Of a stretch of 64,000 nucleotides of DNA, positions 35,626 through 43,876 are shown piece after piece (position 1 is the first letter of the stretch; every line of letters starts with the position of its first letter). This DNA comes from Trebonia sp963773105. Its GTDB lineage: Bacteria; Actinomycetota; Actinomycetes; Streptosporangiales; Streptosporangiaceae. Under the pieces are notes generated by a model that saw nothing but the letters and a program-made list of their open reading frames with translations, did no database searches and was not told the DNA's origin. Both the position numbers and the translations under genes were made by a program. The stretch spans positions 62,001 to 126,000 of the forward strand of contig CAVZAA010000006.1 of assembly GCA_963773105.1 (NCBI GenBank), written 5' to 3'.

Positions 35626-36114
35626 TCAGGCCTGCAGGTGCGCTTCGATGGCCGCCAGCACCTCGGGGTCGTCCGGCACCGTCCGCGGCCGGAACCGCGC
35701 CAGCACGGAGCCGTCCGGGCCGAGCAGGAACTTCTCGAAGTTCCACTGGACATCGCCCGCCGCGCCGTCGGCGTCGGGGACCGCGGTCAGCTGCTCGTAG
35801 ATCGGGTGCCGTCCCTCCCCGTTGACCTCGATTTTCTCGAACATCGGGAAGGTCACCCCGTAGGTGGTCGAGCAGAACTGCTCGATCTCCTCGGCGGTTC
35901 CCGGCTCCTGCCCCATGAACTGGTTGCAGGGGAAGCCGACGACCGAGAAGCCTCGGTCGGCCAGCCGCGAATGCAGCGCCTCGAGCGCCGCGTACTGCGG
36001 GGTCAGCCCGCACTTGGAGGCGACGTTGACCACGAGCAGGGTCTTGCCCGCGAGCGCGCCGAGCGAGGAGTCCTCGCCGGAGAGGGTTTTCACAGGAATG
36101 TCATAGAGGGTCAC
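35626..36114 (-). CDS. Glutathione peroxidase-family thiol peroxidase
   Basis: 162 residues, the normal length. Catalytic Cys35 in VNVASKCGLTPQY; the Gln/Asn/Trp partners are in GFPCNQFMGQEPG and VQWNFEKFLL. Cys-type (not selenocysteine). Bacterial members usually draw electrons from thioredoxin or mycothiol-related systems. It is transcribed away from the aminotransferase gene, with the paired TetR-type operators in the shared upstream region; whether it belongs to that regulon is open. Confidence 0.93.
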   Translation of the reverse strand: MTLYDIPVKTLSGEDSSLGALAGKTLLVVNVASKCGLTPQYAALEALHSRLADRGFSVVGFPCNQFMGQEPGTAEEIEQFCSTTYGVTFPMFEKIEVNGEGRHPIYEQLTAVPDADGAAGDVQWNFEKFLLGPDGSVLARFRPRTVPDDPEVLAAIEAHLQA

Positions 36115-36167
36115 GCGCCAACGCTACCCGCCCCGACACTCCTTGCCGCAGCCCGTCCGGAGGCTTA

Positions 36168-36206
36168 GACTGAACATTCAGTCAAGGATTGAATGAATAT
36201 TCAGTC
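36168..36206. promoter_or_regulatory. Two TetR-type operators before the aminotransferase gene
   Basis: GACTGAACATTCAGTC (36168-36183) has 7-bp perfect arms. GAATGAATATTCAGTC (36191-36206) differs at one arm position. Centres are 23 bp apart, about two helical turns. They match the sites at 37687, 48317, 48362, 56241 and 61516. Confidence 0.85.
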
Positions 36207-36232
36207 AGTCAAGTTCCGGAAGAGGCGCCACG

Positions 36233-37594
36233 GTGCTCACCAAGGCCAACAGCAGACTCGCCGACATCATCGCCGACCAGGAAGAAATCTTCGTCAAGCG
36301 GCAGCCGAAATCAGCCGTGCTCGCCGCCCGCGCCAGAAACGTCCTCGCCGGCGGCGTCACCTCGAGCTGGCAGATCACGCAGCCGCAGCCGGTCTGGCTC
36401 AGCCACGGCGTCGGCGCCAAGGTCTACGACGCCGACGGCAACGAATACGTGGACCTGCACGGCGGCTACGGCGCGGCGCTGGCCGGCCACGCGCACCCGG
36501 CGATCGTCCGGGCGGTGCGCGACCAGGTCGGCCGGGGCACCCACTTCGCCCAGCCGACCGAGGACGCGATCGCGGTGGCGGCCGAACTGGCCGCCCGCTG
36601 GGGTCTGCCGCGCTGGCGGTTCGCCAACTCGGGCACCGAGGCCACCATGGACGCCGTCCACCTGATGCGCTCCTATACCGGCCGCGACCTGATCATCAAG
36701 GTCGAGGGCGGCTACCACGGCCACCACGACTCGGTCCAGGTGTCGGTCATGCCCGACCCCGACGAGGCCGGCCCGCGCGAGCGCCCCAACCAGGTGCCGT
36801 CCTCCTCGGGCATCCCCGCCGCGATCACCGACCTCACGCTGGTCGCGACGTTCAACGACCTGGGCAGCGTCGCCCGGCTGCTCGAGGCCCACCCGGGCCG
36901 GATCGCAGGGATGATCGTCGAGCCGATCATGATGAACGCGGGCATCATCCCGCCGCTGCCCGGCTACCTGGCGGGCCTGCGGGACCTGCTGCACGCCGAT
37001 GGCGCGCTGCTCACGTTCGACGAGGTCAAAACGGGGCTCACGGTCGGCCCGGGCGGAGTCACCGCGCTGTCGGGGGTGACTCCGGACCTGGTTTGCCTGG
37101 CCAAGTCGCTCGGCGGGGGAGTGGCGGTCGCGGCCATCGGCGGCGGCGCCGACGTCATGGAGCACGTCGCCCGCGGCGGCTACGAGATGGTCGGCACCTT
37201 CAACGGCAACCCGCTGGCGATGGCCGCCGCCCGCGCGATGCTGACCGAGGTCGCGACCGAAGCGGCCTACCGGCGGCTCGACGGCCTGCGGTCGCGCGCC
37301 GCCGAGGGGATCGCCGCGGCCATCGAGGAGTTCGGGGTGAACGGCCGGGTGGTGACGGCCGGGGCCAAGGGGTGCGTGGTGTTCGGGGCGGCCGAGGTCC
37401 GCGACTACCGCGGCTTCCTGGAGATCGACGACTCGCTGAGCCACGCCCACTGGCTGTTCCAGCACAACGGCGGGGTGTTCCTGCCCCCGTGGGGCAAGGT
37501 CGAGCAGTGGCTCATCTCCGTCCAGCACGATGAATCGGACATCGACCGACTTGTCGCGAACTTCCGGTCATTCGCCGCCGCGATAAGCGGGTAG
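36233..37594 (+). CDS. Class III PLP-dependent aminotransferase (glutamate-1-semialdehyde aminomutase-like)
   Basis: 453 residues from a GTG 27 bp after the operator pair. Features of class III enzymes: NVLAGGVTSSW, YVDLHGGYGAALAGHAHPAI, ANSGTEATMDAVHLMRSYTG, the cofactor Asp in LLTFDEVKTGLTVG, and the PLP Lys in LVCLAKSLGGG (about 285). It lacks the porphyrin-pathway context of HemL; it is more like the catabolic omega-aminotransferases. Under the TetR-type operators it likely removes an amino group from the transported compound or a breakdown product. The substrate is inferred only from context. Confidence 0.88.
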   Translation: MLTKANSRLADIIADQEEIFVKRQPKSAVLAARARNVLAGGVTSSWQITQPQPVWLSHGVGAKVYDADGNEYVDLHGGYGAALAGHAHPAIVRAVRDQVGRGTHFAQPTEDAIAVAAELAARWGLPRWRFANSGTEATMDAVHLMRSYTGRDLIIKVEGGYHGHHDSVQVSVMPDPDEAGPRERPNQVPSSSGIPAAITDLTLVATFNDLGSVARLLEAHPGRIAGMIVEPIMMNAGIIPPLPGYLAGLRDLLHADGALLTFDEVKTGLTVGPGGVTALSGVTPDLVCLAKSLGGGVAVAAIGGGADVMEHVARGGYEMVGTFNGNPLAMAAARAMLTEVATEAAYRRLDGLRSRAAEGIAAAIEEFGVNGRVVTAGAKGCVVFGAAEVRDYRGFLEIDDSLSHAHWLFQHNGGVFLPPWGKVEQWLISVQHDESDIDRLVANFRSFAAAISG

Positions 37595-37686
37595 CGGGCG
37601 GCGCGGATGCCGCTCCCCGAGATAACAGTCGCAATGCATTCTTAACAGACGAAATCTTGCGGGCGGGTCACTCGGAGAGTTCAATT

Positions 37687-37702
37687 GACCGAACATTCAG
37701 TC
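37687..37702. promoter_or_regulatory. TetR-type operator before the transporter operon
   Basis: GACCGAACATTCAGTC, one mismatch to the symmetric consensus, 29 bp before the TTG start of the solute-binding protein gene. Same family as the other six sites. Confidence 0.8.
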
Positions 37703-37730
37703 AGGTAGCGCCAGCGAAGGGAGACGGCCG

Positions 37731-38984
37731 TTGGTACACCCGCGTGAGGGCTGGCAGGGCCACGGCCTGCCGCGCCGCCGGTTCCTGAAAGGCGGCGCCG
37801 GCCTGTCCGCGCTCGCGGCGCTCGGCGCGGGCGGCGCGCTGACCGGATGCGCGTCGGACCTGACCGGCTCGGGCACCCTGCCGCTGCCCCGGCCGAACAA
37901 CCCGGTGCAGTGGCCGATCTTCCCCGGCAACACCGCGATCAAGCCCGGGCTCGCGCCCGAGCGGGACGCCACCCTCCAGGTTTTCATCTGGACCGCGTAC
38001 ATCAACCAGGCCTGCGTCAACGCCTTCGCCAAGAAGTACAAGTGCAAGGTGCAGCTGACCACGTTCAACACGATGGACGAGGCGCTGTCGAAGCTGCGCA
38101 GCGGGCTCAGCTTCGACCTGCTCATCGGCGCGACCCCCGACACCATGGGCCAGCTGGTCGAGGGCCAGCTGGTCCAGCCGCTGAGCCACTCCTACATCCC
38201 CAACATCGCCCAGGCCTGGCCGGACTACACCGACCCCTTCTACGACAAGAACTGGCAGTACACGGTCCCGTACACGATCTACACGACCGGGATCAGCTGG
38301 CGTAAGGACCTGGTGCACGAGAACCCCTACGCGATGGCGAACCCGTGGGCGATGCCGTGGCAGCCCAAGTACCGTGGCCGGGTGGCGGTCCTCGACGACT
38401 ACCGCGAGGGGATCTGCCTGGGGCTGATGAAGAACGGCATCTTCAACCTGAACACCGCCGACTACCAGCAGATCGCCCTGGCCAGGCAGTCGCTGCAGGA
38501 CCTGGGCGGCCTCGTCAACCTGCGGATCGTCAACAACACCGACTACTCCGACGTCCCCGGCGGCCAGACCTGGATAACCAACGCCTGGTCGGGCGACATG
38601 GCGGCCGCCGCGTCCTACATGCCCAAGGGCGTCAACGTCGATGTGGTCGGATACTGGGTCCCGACCGACGGGAGGTGCCCGGTGAACAACGACACGATGG
38701 TGGTGCTGAAGTCATCGGCCAGCCCGGTGCTCGCCCACCTGTTCCTCAACTATCTGCTCGACCTGCCGAACGCACTCGAGAACATCTCCTGGAACGGCTA
38801 CATGCAGCCGCTCAACGGGGTGACGCCGCAGGTGCTGGTCAAGGAGCAGATCCTGCCGCCGTCGCTCACCTCGACCGTGGTGACGCCGACGAACTTCCGC
38901 CGCGGCCTGTTCGAGCTCCAGCTCCCGGTCGACGCGGACGCGCTCTGGCAGCAGGCCTGGCTCGTCGTCAGCAACGGGGTCTAG
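37731..38984 (+). CDS. PotD/F-like ABC transporter solute-binding lipoprotein (Tat-exported)
   Basis: 417 residues from a TTG with GAAGGGAG upstream. N-terminus: twin-arginine motif LPRRRFLKGG, hydrophobic segment, then a lipobox ending LTGC with Cys40. The mature protein has the spermidine/putrescine-binding style: LQVFIWTAYINQACVNAFAK, KLRSGLSFDLLIGATPDTMG, YTIYTTGISWRKD, and WSGDMAAAASYMP. It delivers substrate to the two following permeases. The family binds polyamines and also other cationic amines such as betaines, so the exact ligand is open. First gene of an operon under the operator at 37687. Confidence 0.9.
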   Translation: MVHPREGWQGHGLPRRRFLKGGAGLSALAALGAGGALTGCASDLTGSGTLPLPRPNNPVQWPIFPGNTAIKPGLAPERDATLQVFIWTAYINQACVNAFAKKYKCKVQLTTFNTMDEALSKLRSGLSFDLLIGATPDTMGQLVEGQLVQPLSHSYIPNIAQAWPDYTDPFYDKNWQYTVPYTIYTTGISWRKDLVHENPYAMANPWAMPWQPKYRGRVAVLDDYREGICLGLMKNGIFNLNTADYQQIALARQSLQDLGGLVNLRIVNNTDYSDVPGGQTWITNAWSGDMAAAASYMPKGVNVDVVGYWVPTDGRCPVNNDTMVVLKSSASPVLAHLFLNYLLDLPNALENISWNGYMQPLNGVTPQVLVKEQILPPSLTSTVVTPTNFRRGLFELQLPVDADALWQQAWLVVSNGV

Positions 38985-39000
38985 GCGAGGAGGTGACCAT

Positions 39001-39888
39001 GAACAAGACGCGGAAGAACGCCTTCTGGATCGCGCTCGCCGCTGCCCGGGATCCTGTGGCTCCTGGTGCTGTTCATCGTGCCGGTCTACGCGGTGCTCGC
39101 GATCGCGCATGGGCAAGCTCGACCAGCTCATCGAGTCCCCGGTCGCGGTATGGAACCCGTTCGACTGGTCGTCGTCGTCCGTCATCGACGTATGGCGCGA
39201 CATCTTCGGCAGCTCGGCGTTCGCCGGCCCGATCATTCTCCGGACGCTCCTCTACACCGCGATCGCCTCGCTACTGTGCCTGCTGATCGGCTACCCGGCG
39301 GCCTACTTCGTGGCCCGGTTCGCCGGCCGCCGCAAGGCGCTGTTCCTGGTGCTGCTGATCGCGCCGTTCTGGATCAGCTACATGATGCGGATGCTGGCCT
39401 GGATCGACCTGCTCTCCACCGGCGGCTACGTGAACAAGGCGCTCGGCTGGGTCGGCATCTCCCCGGTCAACTGGCTCGGCGGCGACGCCGCGACGGTGGT
39501 GCTCGGCCTGGTCTACGGCTACATCCCGTACCTGATCATCGTGCTGTACGCGGGCCTCGACCGGATCGACCCGGCCCTCCTGGAGGCCGGCCGCGACCTC
39601 GGCCTCGGCCGGTTCCGCACCTTCGTGCACGTGACGCTGCCGCTGTCGCGCCAGCCGATCCTGACCGGCCTGCTGATCACCGTGCTGCCGATGCTGGGCG
39701 ACTACTACACCAACCAGATGCTGTCCGGCGCGGCGTCCACCTCGATGGTCGGCAACCTGATCCAGGGCCAGCTCGGCACGCCCGGCCTCGAGGGCCAGGG
39801 CGCGGTGCTGTCGCTGATGCTGCTGATCGTCCTGCTGATCCCGATGATCTACTACGTGATCGCGACCAACCGCGAGGCAAACCAATGA
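39001..39888 (+). CDS. PotB-like ABC transporter permease, two compensating frameshifts in TM1
   Basis: ATG at 39001, 16 bp after the binding-protein stop, with GAGGAGG. The first 16 codons (NKTRKNAFWIALAA) are in the same frame as the main body (from MGKLDQLIESPVAVW). The first membrane helix, LPGILWLLVLFIVPVYAVLA, lies in a different frame, from about 39048 to 39106. One missing base and one extra base restore a normal 296-residue permease. The body has five further helices and the EAA-type loop (LDRIDPALLEAGRDLGLG). The reciprocal shifts suggest sequencing errors rather than decay. Stop overlaps the next start (ATGA). Confidence 0.82.
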   Translation, partial: EQDAEERLLDRARRCPGSCGSWCCSSCRSTRCSRSRMGKLDQLIESPVAVWNPFDWSSSSVIDVWRDIFGSSAFAGPIILRTLLYTAIASLLCLLIGYPAAYFVARFAGRRKALFLVLLIAPFWISYMMRMLAWIDLLSTGGYVNKALGWVGISPVNWLGGDAATVVLGLVYGYIPYLIIVLYAGLDRIDPALLEAGRDLGLGRFRTFVHVTLPLSRQPILTGLLITVLPMLGDYYTNQMLSGAASTSMVGNLIQGQLGTPGLEGQGAVLSLMLLIVLLIPMIYYVIATNREANQ

Positions 39889-40838
39889 CCACGACTAACG
39901 CCCCCGCCGCCGACGCCCCCGCCGCTGCCGCTTCCGCGTCGGATACTGCAAAGCCCCGACGGCTTCGCCCGTTCTGGCGTAACCCGTGGCGGCACCCGTG
40001 GTTCCTCGAGGGCTTCACCTGGCTCTATCTGATCTGGTCGCTGGTACCGATCGCGATCGCGGTGCTCTTCTCCTTCAACAACGGCCGGTCGCAGTCGAGC
40101 TGGCAGGGGTTCTCCTGGCGCTGGTACTTCAGCGACCCGGTCAACTCCGTGCTGCACGACCCGCAGCTGCACGCCGCCGTCATCCAGACCGTGCGGCTGT
40201 CGGTGCTCACCACGGTGATCGCGGTGCCGCTGGGCGTCGCGTTCGCGCTCGGCATCAACCGCTGGCGCGGCCCCATCCCGGCGACGTTCAACTTCGTGAT
40301 GATCTTGTCCTACGTGATCCCCGAGCTGATCTTCGGCGTGTCGATGTTCTTCGTCTTCACCACGCTGTTCAGCTCGGTCCACCTGGGCACCGTGGCCGAG
40401 GTGCTCGGCCTGGTCACCTGGAACGTGAGCTGGCCCGCGATCGTCGTGCAGGCCCGCCTGGTCACGATCGGCCGCCACTACGAGGAGGCCGCCGCCGACC
40501 TGGGCGCGAACCAGTTCCAGGTCGCCCGCCGGGTGCTGCTCCCGCTGCTCGCGCCGGCCATCTTCGCCAGCGCCGTGCTGGTCTTCTCGGGCGTGATCGA
40601 CGACTTCGTGATCGTGGACCTGCTCTCCTCGAGCGCGGGCAACACCCCGATGTCGGTGATCATCTACTCCACCCAGCACGGCGGCAACGGCGGCCCCGCC
40701 CTCAACGCGCTGGGCTCCATCATGCTGGCGATGTCCCTGATCATCGTGATCGTCGGCTACCTGGGCTACCGCCTCCTCAGCCGCGGTGAGGGCGGCAACG
40801 GCCTAGCGGCCCTCACCGCCATCTCCGGCGAAGGCTGA
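39885..40838 (+). CDS. PotC-like ABC transporter permease
   Basis: 317 residues; the ATG overlaps the previous stop. An Ala/Pro-rich N-terminal tail (about 35 residues) precedes six membrane helices. The EAA loop EEAAADLGANQFQVARRVLL (about 205-224) contacts the ATPase. With the preceding permease it forms the heterodimeric channel of a type I importer of the polyamine/opine/2-aminoethylphosphonate class. The ATPase is not next in line but is encoded at 46435-47556, under the same kind of operator. Confidence 0.92.
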   Translation: MTTTNAPAADAPAAAASASDTAKPRRLRPFWRNPWRHPWFLEGFTWLYLIWSLVPIAIAVLFSFNNGRSQSSWQGFSWRWYFSDPVNSVLHDPQLHAAVIQTVRLSVLTTVIAVPLGVAFALGINRWRGPIPATFNFVMILSYVIPELIFGVSMFFVFTTLFSSVHLGTVAEVLGLVTWNVSWPAIVVQARLVTIGRHYEEAAADLGANQFQVARRVLLPLLAPAIFASAVLVFSGVIDDFVIVDLLSSSAGNTPMSVIIYSTQHGGNGGPALNALGSIMLAMSLIIVIVGYLGYRLLSRGEGGNGLAALTAISGEG

Positions 40839-40847
40839 TCCAGCGGG

Positions 40848-40945
40848 TCAGCGTTCGTAGTGATAGCGGCAGGCGGCGATGCGGATTTCGGCACCGGCGA
40901 TCTTATAGACGAGGCGGTGCTCGTCTTGTACGTGAGCCCATCGCC
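40848..40945 (-). pseudogene. C-terminal fragment of a Txe/YoeB-type toxin
   Basis: About 32 codons: RRWAHVQDEHRLVYKIAGAE then IRIAACRYHYER and stop. The HRLVYK...CRYHY end is diagnostic for the YoeB/Txe RNase family. No start, no N-terminal half and no YefM/Axe antitoxin is present. The sequence upstream merges into the oxidoreductase gene region. A remnant left at the edge of an inserted block. Confidence 0.75.
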
Positions 40946-40976
40946 GGACGCAACGGCGTCGACGCGCATGGCCTCG

Positions 40977-41645
40977 TTAGCGGGTCGCGCCAGCCAGCGC
41001 CGCACGGATCACCTCGGCGCTGGCGGGCGTGCCCTTCTCGTTGTCGAACGACCCGTACGGCGGCCCGTAGGCCGGCGTCCCCGGCTGCTGGCGCCAGCCG
41101 TCGGCCAGCGCCCCCGCGTCCACCGCCCCGTACCCGATCGAGTCGAGGAACTCGGTGACCGCCGCCTTGGCCGCCGCGCGGTCGCCGGCGATCGGCAGGT
41201 ACGAGCGGTCCGCCGCCCAGGCCGGACGGGCCAGGTTCAGCAGGTGCTTGAAGAAGATGTTGTTGAACACCTTCACCACCGAGGCCCCCGGCAGCCGCCG
41301 CGCCAGCAACTCGCTGCTGGTCAGCGACCCGCTGTCGAGCTCCCCGAGCTGCCCGTCGCGCTCGGGATAGTAGTTGCCGGTGTCCATCACCACCTTGCCC
41401 GAGAAAGGCGTGGCGGGCAGGCCCAAATAGGCCTTCACCGGGGTCGCGACCACCATCAGATCCCCCGCCGTGGCCGCCTCCGCGCAGGTGGCCGCCCGCG
41501 CCAGCGGGCCGAGTTCCGCCGCCAGGTCGCGCAGCGTCTCCGGCCCGCGCGAGTTGCTCAGCACCACCTGGTAGCCGGCGTCCACCGCCAGCCTCGCCAC
41601 CGTGCTTCCGATCATGCCGCTTCCGATGAGCCCCAAAGTCGTCAT
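40977..41645 (-). CDS. NADPH/F420-type oxidoreductase-like Rossmann protein
   Basis: 222 residues from the ATG at 41645; earlier codons read across the dispersed motif and look non-coding. Rossmann start TTLGLIGSGMIGSTVARLAV, then VVLSNSRGPETL (phosphate-binding NSRGP suits NADP), VVATPVKAY, VVMDTGNYYPERDGQLGELD, and VVKVFNNIFFKHL. This is the F420_oxidored (PF03807-like) fold used by NADPH:F420 oxidoreductases and by related reductases. Cofactor preference is inferred from the motif. A diverged, truncated copy lies at 45374-45763, so this is one half of a duplication flanking a gene cargo. Confidence 0.87.
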   Translation of the reverse strand: MTTLGLIGSGMIGSTVARLAVDAGYQVVLSNSRGPETLRDLAAELGPLARAATCAEAATAGDLMVVATPVKAYLGLPATPFSGKVVMDTGNYYPERDGQLGELDSGSLTSSELLARRLPGASVVKVFNNIFFKHLLNLARPAWAADRSYLPIAGDRAAAKAAVTEFLDSIGYGAVDAGALADGWRQQPGTPAYGPPYGSFDNEKGTPASAEVIRAALAGATR

Positions 41646-41723
41646 ACCCGCGCCAACCGGACGAGACGGCCCGGCATTCCGGCTGTCTGGCGGGGAAAGG
41701 CTAGAAGCACGGATGCCCAGGCA

Positions 41724-41766
41724 GATCAAACCCATGATCTCGAACGGACCGTGACCGGCTCTATCG
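41724..41766. repeat. Dispersed short motif, weak copy e
   Basis: GATCAAA, CCCATGATCTCGAACGGACC, then CCGGCTCTATC in the leader of the oxidoreductase gene. It is followed at 41779 by GTCGATGGCGTGGG, a partial match to the 18-bp repeat of 60070-60182. Confidence 0.35.
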
Positions 41767-41863
41767 GGCTTCATTCCCGTCGATGGCGTGGGTTGCCGCT
41801 GCGGGCGAAGCTAGTTCCGAACCGTGCCAGAAGTCGGCAGGCGTCCCGCGATACCATAACGAT

Positions 41864-42583
41864 ATGGACACCTATAGTCTGGCTTCTGCGGCCCGGATCT
41901 TGCGAACTTCGGCGCCCCGGATACGGCGGGCAATTGACCGCCTCGGCATGCGGGTCGAGCGCGCCGACTCAGGTGTATTCCTGCTCACGCAGAGCCAGGT
42001 GGACGAACTGTCCAGCGTGCTCGGGGTGACGCCGTCCGTGCCTGATTTGTCGCTGACGGAGGCTCGCGTCCTCGCTGCCCTATCGCGTTCGCCGCGAGGA
42101 GTCGCTTCGGTGCGTGAGGCGGCACGGCGCGCGGGAACCTCGCCGACAGCCACCGCGCGCGCCCTCGCCAGCCTTACGTCCGCGGGCCTGATCAACCAGG
42201 CGCACGCAATGCTCGCCCGAGGGCGCGCGACGGAGACCACGGTTTACCAGGTTCGCTTCGCCTCACCGAGGTGGCTCGGGCTCGCCCCGACGATCGCCCG
42301 GGTACAGCTGCCAGGCAGATATGAAAGAAAGCACGCCAGCAGGGTCCCCCCGCACCTGCTGCACCTGTTCTGGAATGTCGCGCCGGCCCAGCTTGACGTC
42401 GCGAGTTCGGCGCCGTTTATTGCCCGGCGGCTAATCACGTCCTTTGATCCTGATGGCCTCGCCTGGGGAAGCCGGAACCTGCCGGCGAGCGCCTGGGAGC
42501 ACGCTGCCGCAACCCGAGGACTCGAACCCGCGCAGCGGGCGCTCGCGCGCAACCTCGCCAGGAACGCGCTCGATGCCTTCTGA
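41864..42583 (+). CDS. AbiEi-like winged-helix antitoxin
   Basis: 239 residues from the ATG at 41864. N-terminal HTH-like segment SAARILRTSAPRIRRAIDRL, then a winged helix: LTEARVLAALSRSPRGVASV, EAARRAGTSPTATARALASL, SAGLINQ. The C-terminal half (about 110-239) is basic and Leu/Ala-rich, ending RALARNLARNALDAF. Its stop overlaps the AbiEii-type gene by 11 bp. By analogy, AbiEi antitoxins repress the operon and neutralise AbiEii without direct contact (type IV). The family call rests on layout and partner more than on close sequence. Confidence 0.72.
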   Translation: MDTYSLASAARILRTSAPRIRRAIDRLGMRVERADSGVFLLTQSQVDELSSVLGVTPSVPDLSLTEARVLAALSRSPRGVASVREAARRAGTSPTATARALASLTSAGLINQAHAMLARGRATETTVYQVRFASPRWLGLAPTIARVQLPGRYERKHASRVPPHLLHLFWNVAPAQLDVASSAPFIARRLITSFDPDGLAWGSRNLPASAWEHAAATRGLEPAQRALARNLARNALDAF

Positions 42584-43274
42584 CCGGGTCCGCGAGATAC
42601 TCCCGCCGAACACGGCGGGGACATGGGACGCGATCGCGCCGGTCATCCCGCCAGATGCCTACCTCGGCGGCGGCACGGCCATCGCCGTCCACCTCGGTCA
42701 CCGAGTTAGCCGGGACCTGGACTTCTTCTTCCACCATGAGAGCATCGACCTCGACAAGCTGGTCCGCCGCCTGAATGCCGTAGGCCCGTTTGCCGTCACC
42801 GAGCGCTCTGCGGGAACCCTTAACGGCATCTTCTCCGCCACCAAGGTCCAGTTCCTGCACGCCGACGAAGGCCGCCCCCAGCACCTCCTCGAACCGCCTG
42901 AGGAAGTCGACGGCCTGCAGATCGCCGGGCTCAGCGACCTTTTGGCCATGAAGCTCAAGGTGGTCGGGGATCGCGGCGAACTGCGCGATTACTTCGACCT
43001 GATGACGATCGAACAGCGGACCGGGCGGACGGCCGACGAGGGTCTGGCGTTGTTCGTCGCGCGCTTCGAACCCGAGTATCCCCAGCAGGCGATCAACCAC
43101 ATCCTGCTCGGCCTCGGTTACTTCGACGACGTTGATCCCGATGACGCCCTGCCCGTCTCGCGGGACCAGATCGTTGACTACTGGACCCGACGGCAACCCG
43201 AAATCATCGCCGCCCGCGGCCGGTTACTCCCGACCACACAAGAGGAGCGAGGCGATCGGACCGCGTGGTCGTGA
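42573..43274 (+). CDS. AbiEii/AbiGii-family nucleotidyltransferase toxin
   Basis: 233 residues from the ATG at 42573. Nucleotidyltransferase core: LGGGTAIAVHLGHR with the following SRDLDFFFHH (DxD-type acids in DLDFF), then the Lys-rich motif LLAMKLKVVGDRGELRDYFD, both typical of AbiEii. Family toxins add nucleotides to tRNA acceptor ends and stop growth, for example on phage infection. Paired with the overlapping upstream antitoxin gene. The pair lies in the block inserted between transporter genes and their ATPase. Confidence 0.85.
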   Translation: MPSDRVREILPPNTAGTWDAIAPVIPPDAYLGGGTAIAVHLGHRVSRDLDFFFHHESIDLDKLVRRLNAVGPFAVTERSAGTLNGIFSATKVQFLHADEGRPQHLLEPPEEVDGLQIAGLSDLLAMKLKVVGDRGELRDYFDLMTIEQRTGRTADEGLALFVARFEPEYPQQAINHILLGLGYFDDVDPDDALPVSRDQIVDYWTRRQPEIIAARGRLLPTTQEERGDRTAWS

Positions 43275-43330
43275 CCGCCCGCGAGGTTGCCGCCCAGGAA
43301 GAAACCAGCCTCATGCCTTGGCCCTGTCCT

Positions 43331-43876
43331 TCAGAAGCAGCGTGCGGGCGGGACCTTGATTTTCAGGGCCAGGTTTGTCCGCAGCTCGAAGCGGCTGCCG
43401 CCGTCGTGGTAGAGCACCTCGACGTCAGAGGTGCTTGAGCCCGTCGTGGTCGTCGGCTCGATCCCGAGGGTGATGCTGATCGTCTCGCCGGGCGGGATGT
43501 GGGCGCCTACCGCCGGAATGCGCTTTGACCAGTCGAGGTAGGCGGAGACCTGGACGGCGGGCGGTGGGAAGGTGGCCCAGGTCCCGGCCTCCCCGGCGCC
43601 CGGCGTGAGGTACGCGCCGACCAGCTTGATGCCCCGCTGCTGGGCGAGGTCGATGGCATCGACGATGAGCGTGCCGCCGCTGCTGTTGGTGGCATTGATC
43701 AGGCCCACGGTGCCCGCGTGGCCAAGGCTGCCCGGCGTGCACTCCTCCGATGGGTTCCCCGCTGGGCCGAGGGGCCCGGCGGGGGGAGAAGATGACCCGC
43801 AGGCGCTCACGAGGAAGGCGACCACGGACATGGTTGCCACGGACATGGCAGGTAGGGGAAGGCGTCTGCGGCTCAT
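43331..43876 (-). CDS. Predicted lipoprotein of unknown function
   Basis: 181 residues from the ATG at 43876. Signal peptide SRRRLPLPAMSVATMSVVAF with lipobox LVSAC (Cys26), then a Ser/Pro/Gly linker. The remaining domain (GTVGLINATNSSGGTLIVDA, VQVSAYLDWSKRIPAVGAHI, and ISITLGIEPTTTTGSSTSDV) looks all-beta. No family recognised. The gene starts where an alternative-frame stop of the upstream secreted-protein gene would give an ATGA overlap, so the two probably form a coupled pair of exported proteins. Confidence 0.75.
   Translation of the reverse strand: MSRRRLPLPAMSVATMSVVAFLVSACGSSSPPAGPLGPAGNPSEECTPGSLGHAGTVGLINATNSSGGTLIVDAIDLAQQRGIKLVGAYLTPGAGEAGTWATFPPPAVQVSAYLDWSKRIPAVGAHIPPGETISITLGIEPTTTTGSSTSDVEVLYHDGGSRFELRTNLALKIKVPPARCF

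Noticed and set aside
42500..42540. tRNA T-arm-like text (GAGGACTCGAACCCGC) on the reverse strand
   Set aside because: No acceptor, D or anticodon stems can be folded around it, and it lies inside the AbiEi-like coding frame.
43425..43873. Real C-terminal extension of the secreted protein over the lipoprotein gene
   Set aside because: Arg/Pro-rich composition and full overlap with a credible lipoprotein make it non-coding in that frame; kept only as a finding.
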